Origin: Aurelia coerulea
Lineage: Eukaryota; Cnidaria; Scyphozoa; Semaeostomeae; Ulmaridae
Reading direction: 5' to 3'
Assembly: GCA_039566865.1 (NCBI GenBank)
Contig: CM076948.1
Coordinates: forward strand, 27,715,001-27,779,000
Length of the DNA stretch: 64,000 nucleotides
The notes under the pieces are model-generated. The model was not told the origin of the DNA, searched no databases, and saw nothing but the letters and a program-made list of their open reading frames with translations. Below are positions 50,901 to 60,129 of this stretch, one piece after another (position 1 is the first letter of the stretch; each line of letters begins with the position of its first letter). The position numbers and the translations under genes are program-made.

Positions 50901-53900
50901 GTGATGCAAACAACAACAACAATCATTTTTTAATGTATTTGAATTGATTTGATCGATCGATTGGTTGATTGATTGATTTATGTAATGCCACTACTTAAAC
51001 GACGTAACATTTCATTCCTTTTTACTTCCGCGTTATTTTAATGCAGAAAAGATATTTTGAAAAACCAACAACATTACATCACTCCCCAGGTCCTATGCAT
51101 CAATTTGATATACTGATATCGAAGCCTAAGCCTCTAGCTGCAAATATCAATGTTCACTTAATGATATAACTCAAATCTCTTTGTTCTTTAGTTACCATGG
51201 AAACCAATTATCTAATTTGAAAATAGATTTTAAATTCGAAATCAGCATGTTGACTTTGTTTTAGGAGGTTAGTTTAATTTAGTTTATAGGGACATATCTT
51301 AAAAGGATAATATTTTAGAATTTCGACCAGTGACCTACCTTAATAACATTAGCACAGCATTTCATTTCCGTGAAATCATAACTTCCTTATTCTCCTGTTC
51401 CAAAGCGATTTGTGCAAATGAAGTTTTCAAACTTGCAACCAGGTTAGTCAATCAGTTTTATTTGCTCAAACATATTCTATACTTCTTTCTATTTCACAAA
51501 GTAAGTTTGTTAAGCAACTCCAGAAGAACCCAAACCAATTAAAGCCTACTTCAATTTAAAGCACCGCAATCCAATTCAATCCAATCCTTTAGATAACCAG
51601 AGCAAAGAGTGTATAGTTTTTGCAAAATTTCTGATTTAATTCAATTCAATTTATTTCTGATTAAAACGTAATTTCCACATTCTTTTGAATGAATTGAATT
51701 GCTCGAAGGGAACTTAATGTAATTTTCCATAATTCCAGAGAGAGTTCATTTTTATATCATGATTATTTTTATTTTTGGAATTAGAAAAGGATGTAGAAGA
51801 GGAGGCATCTGAAGCTTGACAAAAATTAAAAGTACCTTAAAATTCTAAACTGGTTGAGGAAAATCAGTATGACTAATACAAGAAATATTCTGTTTTTGAA
51901 GACCTACATAATCGTAGCAAGCAAAAGTTTGTAGCTTTTATGTTTTTTGATTTAACAATTTGATGTCGTCACAACTTCAAAATTAGAGAAATTTTTTTAG
52001 AAACGCTGTAAATCCTGAAAAAACGATGATATTAAAAATTCTTGCTCTGGGATTATGGGAATTACCTGAAGTTTCCTGAGAGTAATTGATTAAAGACAAA
52101 AGGTAAATAAAATTGTACACATTTAATCTTACAGATTCAACGCTTTTGCTGACTATGAGTACATTACTGTATGTCTTAGATTTAAGGCTTCTACATCACT
52201 TCGTTGTTGCATTTTAGCTAGCTTTTATGCAGTTTAACCAGGGGTTGTCAATGTTATTTGATATTTGAAGTAACGATTTTATAATTGCCTGGTATTTTAT
52301 AGCACATATGTGTTTCTTTTTCCTAGCTGCTATGCTTTGATGAACAATTACATGGTATTCAATGACACACAAGGAATTTACACTTATACATTTGAGATAG
52401 AGCGAAAGGTAAGACCAGCTCAATTTTGAACTTTGGATGCAAATACGAGGACAACCAATCAGTCAATCAGTCAATCAATCAATTAGCCACATAGTTATAG
52501 CTGCTGAATAAAAAAAACAATCCTTGTTGTAAAGGTGACTGCTGCATGGATATCAAAATTGGCTGATAAAATTGGCTGATAAAATTGACTGATAAATCGG
52601 TTGATAAAATTGGCTGATAAAATTGACTGATAAAATTGGTTGATAAAATTGACTGATAAAATTGGTTGATACAATTGGTTGATACAATTGGCAATAAGAT
52701 TCAATAGTGGAGATATTCAAATAGATTTTGAAATTTAGCTCACTGTTATCGGTTACTATTTTCTGAAATGGTTACGGAGTTTTCTCAAGGAAGCCCCTTC
52801 GACTGCCTTACAGCAATGAGTTTTACGTACATTAGCATTCGTTATTCCTTTGGGAGGACGACCATATTTTGCCTTACAGCCATGAGTTTTACGTACTTTA
52901 GCATTCGTTATTCCTTTGGGAGGATAAAAATGTCATCCCTGGGAGCATAGCAACATACTTCCAATCGATTTCCTTCTCCCAAGAGAATAACACGTGCTGA
53001 AACGTGTTGATGTCATTGCCGTAAGGCGGACATATTGGGAAAATGTTTCTCGAAGGAGCTTTCTCAAGAGAAACCCTCATAGTTTCAGAACGGAGTGGTG
53101 GGTTTTAAAGGTAAATCTTAAAATGGATTTGAACATGTCCATCGTAAAATAATATATTTGTTAATATCATCTTTTTGATATCCAGGGGTAGTGGCCTTTC
53201 AAATGGGGATTCTTTTTTAATCATCTGGTTTACAAAATATGTTCAGTCATGATTATAATAATGATGATGATTTATTTGCAGGACGATTGTTCTGCTTGCA
53301 GTCAAAAACCTTTTCACATCACGATGAAGCAGGATGCAATTCTTCAAAATCTCATTGACCATCTTTCCGAAGATTCCAGAACGTGAGTAATCTTTTATCT
53401 TGGTTTGATTTAAAAACACTCTTTCCAAATTCACAGAAAAAGGAAGTCATTCACGCCTCTCCAACCAATTATCTTTTGCAAATCGAGTGCTGAAATGCAG
53501 TTGTTTATGCAGTCAACTAATTTTCACATGTTAGCGAGGGGAGGTAGAAGTGGAGGGGAATACTCTAAAGCGGGCCGCATGAAAAGTATTCTGCGCCTGC
53601 GAGCGAATGGCTGGAAAATGGCTGCAATCAAAACACCATGAGGACCGTAAATGTCCCTGTATCTAATATGTAATGATATTTTTTGCCTGCGAGTGGCTCT
53701 CGCGTGCTCGCTCACATTAATGAGGAGGCCTGCTCTAAAGCGAATGGCTGGAAAATGGCTGCAATCAAAACACCATGAGGACCATAAATGTCCCTGTATC
53801 TAATATGTAATGATATCGGGTGCGCCAAAATAAACTATGCACGTTTGGCAGCCCACAATAAATCGTACACTGGACCGATTTTGAAGATTTATGACTTAAT

Positions 53901-56900
53901 CGTTAGCAGAAAGCCTGAATTGAATATTGGGTTTTTTTGCAATTTTTTTCATTTTTGATTACAAAGTCCAACTTTGTAATCTAAGAATGGGCTCCAGGTC
54001 AGTCAGAAAGAAAGAAAGTAAGAAAGAAAGAAAGAAAGAAAGAAAGTCCGTCACGCTCGTTAAAGCAATTGATTAACGTTTTATCTCTGCTAATTGGCAC
54101 TGGAATAAAGAAAGCGCACATAAAGCGCATACAAGACAGAAGTTTCCCGCGATCCTATAGGAACATTTGACGTCGGCTTATTTCATGTTAGACAGATTTG
54201 ACACCTTAAGATGGATAAATCACCAAGATGTTTACCCTGACGCAACAACAAATTTACCCAGAATTGGCACGTTCTTGACTTCATTAGCAGCTCAATTATG
54301 TCAAAACAATCGTTTTCTAGAACGAACGAATCATTAGCCTTATTGATAGTACTCATTATGCAAATAAGTCTACTTTAGAGGATGATGTAACCGGCGGCCT
54401 GCACAGAGGCTAGCATTCGCAGCATCACCGAAGGTAGAAGGATCCCCCTCCTACACAGCTACAGAAAGTTGCAGAATCCCAGCAAAACAATGGCGCCATT
54501 GACAGGGGAAAGGCACGAGATCACACTGAACCAAACCATCTTCATGCATATCATTCTGCACAGAGGTCATCTTCGTGACTGCTTGTCTCAAATTAGATGC
54601 CCGCGAATAGCAACAATTGAAACGTTCTGTTGGGTTCTGCATAAGTAATTTTGCGTTATCGTAAATCTCACATGACATCTCATTTGACACAAATGCACCA
54701 CTAGTTTTGTGCACGAACTAAGCAAACTAGGGGTAATGACTTTTGATTTTTGCGTATCGTTCTAGTTTGACATATTTGACATAAAGACCAAGATATTGCT
54801 TTTGAGGCTATTCTTGTCCTTATACAAGGCGCTTGATTCTCCATTGAAGGCCACTTTAGCAGCAACACTCATCTCTCTAACAGCATCTATGATCATTTGG
54901 GGTTATGAAGAAATCAATATTCAGATATTCTTATGCTTGTTTAGCTCAGGACAGACTTTGTAATCATCCAAAAGGATCTTATGTTTTGATTACAAAGTCC
55001 TTTGTAATCTAAGAAGGGGCTCCGATGTCAGAAAGAAAGAAAGAAAGAAAGTCCGTCACGCTCGTTAAAACAATTAATTAACGTTTTATCTCTGCTAATT
55101 GGCACTGAAATAAAGAAAGCGCGCAGAAAGCGCATACAAGACAGAAGTTTCCTGCGATCCGATAGTAACATTTGACGTCGGCTTATTTCATGTTAGACAG
55201 ATTTGACACCATAAGATGGATAAATCACCTTGATGTTTACCCTGGCACAACAACAAATTTACGCAGAATTGGCACGTTCTTGACTTCATTAGCAGCTTAA
55301 TCATCTTAAAACAATCGTTTTCTAAAACGAACGCATCATTAGCCACTTATTGATAGTATTCATTATGCAAATAAGTCAACTTTAGGGGATGATGTAACCG
55401 ACAGCCTGCACAGAGGCTAGCATTCGCAGCATCACCAAAGGTAGAAGGACCCCCCTTCCTACACAGCAACGGATGCAATCATCGCAGGTGAAGTTGAGAG
55501 GAAAGGTGCAGAATCCCAGCAAACAATGGTGCCATTGACTGGGGGAAGGGACGCGATCACACTAAACCAAAACATCTTCATGCATATGATTCTGCACATA
55601 GGTTATTTTCGTCAATGCTTGTCTCAAACTAGATGCCCACGAATATAAACGTTCTGCAGGGTTCTTTATAAACATAAGAAATTTTGCGTTATCGTAAATC
55701 TGACATGACATCTAATTTGATAAAGATGCACAAATAGTTTCATGCAGAGACTAAGCAAACAAGGGGTAATGACTTTTGATTTTTTGCATATCATATCCTC
55801 GTTTGACATAAAGATCAAAATATTGCTTTTCAGGCGATTCTTGTCCTTATACAAGGCGCTTGATTTTCTATTGACGAAGGTGACTTTAGCAGCAACACTC
55901 ATCTCTCTGACTGTAGCTAAATCAGCATCAACGATCATTTGGGGTTATGAAGAAGTCAATATTCAGATTTTCTTATGCTTGCTTAGCTCAGGACGGACTT
56001 TGTAATCATCCAAAAGGATCTTATGTTCAGTTTTTAGAGCTAGAGGCGAGTTTCTTAAAATTTTAGTCTTCAAAAATACTGAAAACGATCAAAAAACATC
56101 GATCAAGTTTTCTAATGAATCGACATGAACGGACAAAGAGAGAACTTGTTCGTGGTGATTTGCGATTGAGAAATCGACCAATTGTAATCTGCTGTACGAG
56201 AGTTCGTACTAAACCCCCAAATCCCCCTGAAAACGATTTTCTTTGATCATTCATGTTGAATCTTTTAAAATTTGAGCGACGTTTTTTGATCATTTTCAAT
56301 TTTTTCGAACACGAACATTTTAAGGAACTCGCTTCTGCCTCTAAAAACTGAAAACGGAAAAATTTGTAAAAAGTCCTAGAATCTAATTCAGGCTTTCTGC
56401 TAAAGATTAAGTCATAAATCTTCAAATTGGACCAGTGTACGATTTATTGTGGCCTGGCAAACGTGCATAGTTTATTTTGGCGCACCCGGTATTTTTTGCC
56501 TGCGAGTGGCGCTCGCGTTCTCGCTCACATTAATGAGGAGGCCTGCTCTAAAGCGAATGGCTGGAAAATGGCTGCAGTCAAAACACCATGAGGACCATAA
56601 ATGTACCTGTATCTAATATGTAATGATATATTTTGCCTGCGAGTGGCGCTCGCGTGCTCGCTCATATTAATGAGGAGGCCTGCTTTAAAGCAACATTGAA
56701 CTTTATTCATATTTTATTCTTCTCTTTTGGCTGCATATTAACATCAAGAGGCTTGAGGTGAATTTTTCTTCAAATCTTCTTGTTTCCATGTCTTTGCCAA
56801 GCGCTTGTTAGCAGAAAGCATATTGCTGAGTAATTTCATACTGTTTTAATTAATTAGTTCAATACCAACTTGATTATTATCGGAAATTTGTTATTAACGA

Positions 56901-59857
56901 CCGGGTGACCCAAAAAAGTGACCCAACGCAATCTGTCATAGAAAAGATAGTAAGTGGCAGATTGAAATATTTCAAACGTTGTTCTGTCCCTAAAAGACCA
57001 GCCTACATTATGAGTATTTTTCACAATTTTTTGGGCCCGGGAAAGTTCCCGAATTAAGGATTTTGAGGAAAAGGCAGGCTTCAAATTCTCAAAAAGTCGT
57101 CAAAAACAGTGGATCGTTTTGAAGCCATTTCAGATCTTCAAAACAACAAGGAGCGTGTTTCATTCTGGCCTGAGAATATTTTCAAGTACCTGGGGACTAT
57201 AAACTTGCTCTGAAGACTTCCGACTGGGTTACCTATTCCCAGGTTGAAATGAAGCACGCTCCTCGTTGTTTTGAAGATTTGAAATGGCTGTAAATCGATC
57301 CCCTGTTTTTGACGACTTTTTGAGGATTTCAGGCATGCCCTTTTCCTCAAAATCCTTAATTTTGAAAATTTACCGTGTCGAAAAAAAATTTGAAAAATTC
57401 TCATAGCATAAGCCAGTCGTTTAGCGACAGAACAACGTTTGAAGCATTTCAATCGGCCACTTACTTAATTTTCTGTAACAGATTGCGTTGGGTCACTTTT
57501 TTCTGGGTCACCCGGTATATTGCATTGTGATAACTGTTTTTTAGACAGATGAAAGCACCTGGTGTTACAACTATTTTGAATGGAAAAAATAAAACTTTAT
57601 ATTTGCAGGTTAGTTGGAGCAATATTATCAGTTTTCTTATCAGTGTAGTCCATTCGTTAAAAAATGTAGCAGATTTGTTACAGATGTTTTGGATAATAAA
57701 CTGATTGATAAACTTAGTTGACGAGGATCGTAGATTGAACTATTGATCATACATCGAAATATAGATCATCGATTGAAATATAGAAGTTTTCATTAAGTCG
57801 TTATGCACCTATATTTTCATTGCTCTTAAAAAACGCCAGAAAAATCACAAAAAATGGTTTGTTCGTTCAGTTTTTAACTAGGATTTCAATCATTCAGATC
57901 CGTTAAGTACGCTTGGCGCTATGAATCTCAAAAGCAAGAACTTTTTTCTGGCTCATCCTGCATTCTTTGAAATTCTTTCAGGACGGTGCAGCTAAGCAAT
58001 GATTCTTTCTATATGGACGATGAGGATCTGAGATTCCTACCAGTGAATGCAGTTGTGCTGTTGAAGTTATGTGTTGTTCAAGTTGGAGTAAAAAACTAAT
58101 TAAAATAACTGTGCAATCATTTGTGTCATTTCAAGTTTCTTATGTTTTCTTTAGAATATACCATCAATTGAGCAATCTACAAGACCGAACCTCACAAAAA
58201 CACTTACGGGTATGAATTATTTTATTTTATGACCAGCAATGATTGATCATTTGATTGAGATAGTTTAAATAATTCCAATCTACCGGGTGAGTCAGAAAAA
58301 AGAATCCCCGCTTGGAAGGCCACTGCTCCATGAATATCAAAGCAATAATATTGAAAACTGTCTTGTTTTATTGCCAATATGTTCAATTAGGTTCAGTAAT
58401 TTACCCAGCCTTAATCGGCCATTCCTTCCCGTGGATATGGGTGATTTTCTGCAGAAAGCCCCTTTCAAAAACCTGCAAAAACGAATGAAAACAATGAGCA
58501 CATTTTCCTTCCTAAAATTGATGACACTCACATAAATTTCATGTATTTTGTTCTCTTGGGAGAATGGAATCCCCCTGAATAGGTCATCGATACCAGGGGG
58601 AGGACTTGTTCATCCTCCCAAGAGGATAGCACGTGCCAAAGCGTTCACAAGTCATTGCTGTAAGGCCATTGTAAGGCAGAAATGTTAGGGAAATTTGTTC
58701 ATGATTTTGGGCACGTTTTGAAGGTTTTTTGAAGAGACTTTCTCTAGAAAATCCCTCATAATTTCAGAATGGAGTAAATTTTATAGTAGATTTGAACATT
58801 TCTACCATTAAACTGTATATTTGCCGATATCATTGTCTTGATATCCAGGGAGCCGTGACCTTTCAAACGGGGATTCTTTTTTCTGACTCACCCGGTAGTC
58901 GTTTCAACATAACCTTCATGTCAACCCTATACGAAAATTTATCAAAATCATTGGTTCTTGGTCACAGTCAAAACATTCATAGATATCATTAGTTCATCGA
59001 AACTTTCTTTGCGATTTAAACGAATAGGACGTGTGTCTTAACAGTAAAATTGTTTTCAAGATGAGGTAATGAAAATGCACTTCGAACGAATTTATCGAGG
59101 ATCGAAATAATAAATCGGAGAACCGTGTTTTCAAAAATGTTTCCTTTTTAGTGACAGAAATCATTACACACTTTTTGAGATACCAGGTACTTGCAAACAA
59201 CGGGAAGCATTGCAGTTCTTCTTCTTGGTAACAACGAATTCTCTTTCTGACCTAAGATATATAGCGCTTGTCTACAAATAGCAAGAAACACCTTATCCCT
59301 CAATTGTCTTCCTTAGCATTGCTTTCATTCGCCACGCACTGCTTAATAGGCTATTTATAAATCTATGAGATCTCATCTTTTAACTCAGGTTATTCACTTT
59401 AAGTAGAAATTCTTTACTCAATAAAGATATACTTCTGTTCACTCTCTTCTTTATCCATAAAACTGGGCGGTTTGATTAGGAATTTAAAGCTTAGGAAGTC
59501 ATACAGCAACCAACGTCCCCTTTAAAGCAGAATTTTCTTTCTTTTTTTGTAGCAGTTACGTGTAGTTTTGTGTGCTAACATTATCTTTCTGGTATTTACG
59601 GATAGTGCTATGTTCGTCTTTCCTGTTTTATGTTGCCATGAGGTGCACGTAGTTTTTCGCTCCAAATGGCGTTGTTCTAGTAGTAGGGTATAGTATTTTG
59701 TAAATAGTGTAATAAGTAATACGTATTCGTTTTGTAAGCTTTCCAATGGAATCTATTTTCTTTTTAAGATCTTGGAATTCAAGAAGGACAAGAACTGGTA
59801 GTTGTGGACGTAACATCGCCGAAGCCAACTCTTTGCAGATTACATTTTGAGCAATAA
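41906..59857 (+). CDS. UBA3: NEDD8-activating enzyme E1 catalytic subunit, complete
   Basis: Eighteen exons give 457 residues (family about 463): 41906-41955, 44004-44118, 44951-45031, 45356-45438, 45982-46062, 46329-46372, 46645-46709, 46850-46925, 47439-47518, 47761-47863, 49845-49958, 50843-50896, 51406-51442, 52327-52408, 53282-53382, 57545-57608, 58155-58209, 59769-59857. With its APPBP1/NAE1 partner the enzyme adenylates NEDD8 and forms a thioester before passing it to UBC12, which drives cullin neddylation. Visible: ATP-binding GAGGLG (70-75), [32 protein letters not shown], zinc-binding CIEC (214-217) paired with CSAC (358-361), the catalytic Cys in [19 protein letters not shown] (about 231), ASTNAVIA, and a C-terminal ubiquitin-fold domain. 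All key residues are present. AATAAA overlaps the stop codon (59853-59858). TRPC4AP in the same window also touches cullin ligases, but this is probably coincidence. Confidence 0.96.
42285..43187. mobile_element. TIR element with TA duplication, 903 bp
   Basis: Ends GAGTAGTGTCGCCCTGGTC and GACCAGGGCGACACTACTC are inverted copies flanked by TA (42283-42284, 43188-43189). Related words GCGCCCTGGTC (42489) and ACCAGGGCGCC (42750) inside suggest a smaller relative nested within. No transposase frame. In UBA3 intron 1. Confidence 0.85.
43211..43775. mobile_element. hAT-like MITE, 565 bp, with 8-bp duplication
   Basis: Ends CCAGACTGCAGAGTACGGCA and TGCCGTACTCTGCAGTCCGG are inverted. Flanking octamers CACATCGG (43203-43210) and CCCATCGG (43776-43783) match at 7 of 8. 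The interior has repeated GTGCACACTTG words and a second inverted pair, TTGTAGACTTACTACAA / TTGTAGTAAGTCTACAA. In UBA3 intron 1. Confidence 0.85.
47559..47630. repeat. Perfect-stem palindrome
   Basis: ACTTGTTGATTCATACACAA and its near-exact reverse complement, separated by about 16 bp, form a 28-bp stem in a UBA3 intron. A small fold-back insert or RNA hairpin. Confidence 0.75.
47926..48008 (-). other. tRNA-like (pol III A and B box) sequence
   Basis: On the minus strand TGGTGGAATAG fits the A-box consensus and GGTTCGAATCC fits the B box, followed by CCTCTCT. The spacing is longer than in a standard tRNA and no clean acceptor stem was found, so it is likelier a tRNA-derived SINE head or tRNA pseudogene than an active tRNA. 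It abuts the TIR element at 48017. Confidence 0.45.
48017..48683. mobile_element. CCGGGTGAGTCA-family TIR element, 667 bp
   Basis: Ends CCGGGTGAGTCA and TTACTTACCCGG, flanked by TA (48015-48016, 48684-48685). It shares GGCCACTG, GATATCAAGATGATAATATC and the palindromic CAAGAGGATA-type middle with the copy at 58283. In UBA3 intron 10. Confidence 0.9.
49041..49355. mobile_element. piggyBac-type MITE, copy 2 (315 bp)
   Basis: Ends AGGGGCTCCG and CGGAGCCCCT are exact inverted copies flanked on both sides by TTAA (49037-49040, 49356-49359). That is the target duplication of piggyBac transposons. The interior matches copy 1 at 30648-30968. Confidence 0.92.
49356..49391 (-). other. tRNA-derived 5' fragment split by MITE
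   Basis: The minus strand reads GCGGGGATGGCTCAGTGGTAG, the usual start of a tRNA with an A box, and runs straight into the TTAA where the MITE inserted. The sequence on the other side of the MITE does not give a clear B box close by, so this is probably a SINE head. Confidence 0.5.
52500..53231. mobile_element. CCGGGTGAGTCA-family TIR element, degraded, with minisatellite
   Basis: The worn ends GCTGCTGAATAAAAAAAACA and TGGGGATTCTTTTTTAATCA align with the family ends. The middle words CTTACAGCAATGAGTTTTACG and TTATTCCTTTGGGAGGA are shared, the latter region duplicated (52808-52925). A 14-bp array occupies the left subterminal position. Confidence 0.7.
52556..52692. repeat. 14-bp minisatellite, about 9-10 copies
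   Basis: Unit TGATAAAATTGGCT with GGC/GAC/GGT variants, directly after GGATATCAAAATTGGC of the TIR element 52500-53231. Confidence 0.9.
53550..53815. repeat. Direct repeat of about 140 bp, copies 1 and 2
   Basis: Segments containing GCGAATGGCTGGAAAATGGC, ACACCATGAGGACC and ATCTAATATGTAATGATA repeat in tandem; a third copy lies at 56547-56700. Copy 2 is interrupted by the element 53816-56489. Confidence 0.9.
53957..54965. mobile_element. GATTACAAAGTC TIR unit, copy A (1009 bp)
   Basis: Starts GATTACAAAGTCC and ends GACTTTGTAATC. It contains an (AAAG)n tract (54008-54047) and the words AACGTTTTATCTCTGCTAAT and GCCTGCACAGAGGCTAGCAT. An 87-codon minus-strand frame (54451-54714) is not kept open in copy B and is probably not a gene. 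Confidence 0.8.
54988..56007. mobile_element. GATTACAAAGTC TIR unit, copy B (1020 bp)
   Basis: Same ends and body as copy A, in the same orientation, offset by 1031 bp. Each copy is followed by ATCCAAAAGGATCTTATGTT, so the unit and its spacer were tandemly duplicated. Diverged by scattered substitutions and small indels. Confidence 0.85.
56901..57515. mobile_element. Near-complete hairpin MITE, 615 bp
   Basis: Ends CCGGGTGACCCAAAAAAGTG and its reverse complement. Arms of about 300 bp pair along their whole length (for example CCATTTCAGATCTTCAAAAC / GTTTTGAAGATTTGAAATGG), leaving almost no loop. Right flank TA, left flank GA (probably a mutated TA). In UBA3 intron 15. Confidence 0.88.
58283..58895. 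mobile_element. CCGGGTGAGTCA-family TIR element, best copy (613 bp)
   Basis: Ends CCGGGTGAGTCAGAAAAAAG and its reverse complement, flanked by TA (58281-58282, 58896-58897). The whole element is a diverged palindrome. In the last UBA3 intron. Reference copy for the family at 18027, 48017 and 52500. Confidence 0.93.
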
Positions 59858-60100
59858 AATCAACTATTCAGATGATTTAAAGAACACAGTGATTTCTTTT
59901 GACAGAATTTGTAATGTTAAAGAAAAATTAGCTTCCAAGGAATTTCTCTTACAGTGCAGATTTCTTTCAAAACTCTCTCTTGTCGTTTTCTTTTCATGAA
60001 TGTGAGCAAAGACTTTCGATATCCCAGTGGACGTAAAAACATTTTTATTCTAATTCAATTAAAAAAAGTTCAGCTTTAAAGTATTGGAACAGAATCTTGG
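59858..60100. other. UBA3 3' flank
   Basis: Short AT-rich stretch between the UBA3 polyadenylation signal and the satellite. No gene seen. Confidence 0.5.
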
Positions 60101-60129
60101 ATTTCTCGCAGAAAAATTGATCGTTATCA

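Larger units (their letters stand above)
53816..56489. mobile_element. TIR element with TA duplication, 2674 bp
   Basis: Ends TCGGGTGCGCCAAAATAAAC and TATTTTGGCGCACCCGG are inverted and flanked by TA (53814-53815, 56490-56491). Inverted similarity extends about 110 bp (ATAAATCGTACACTGG / CCAGTGTACGATTTAT). A neighbouring unoccupied copy of the target repeat shows the empty site. It contains two tandem copies of another TIR unit. No transposase recognised. In UBA3 intron 15. Confidence 0.9.
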
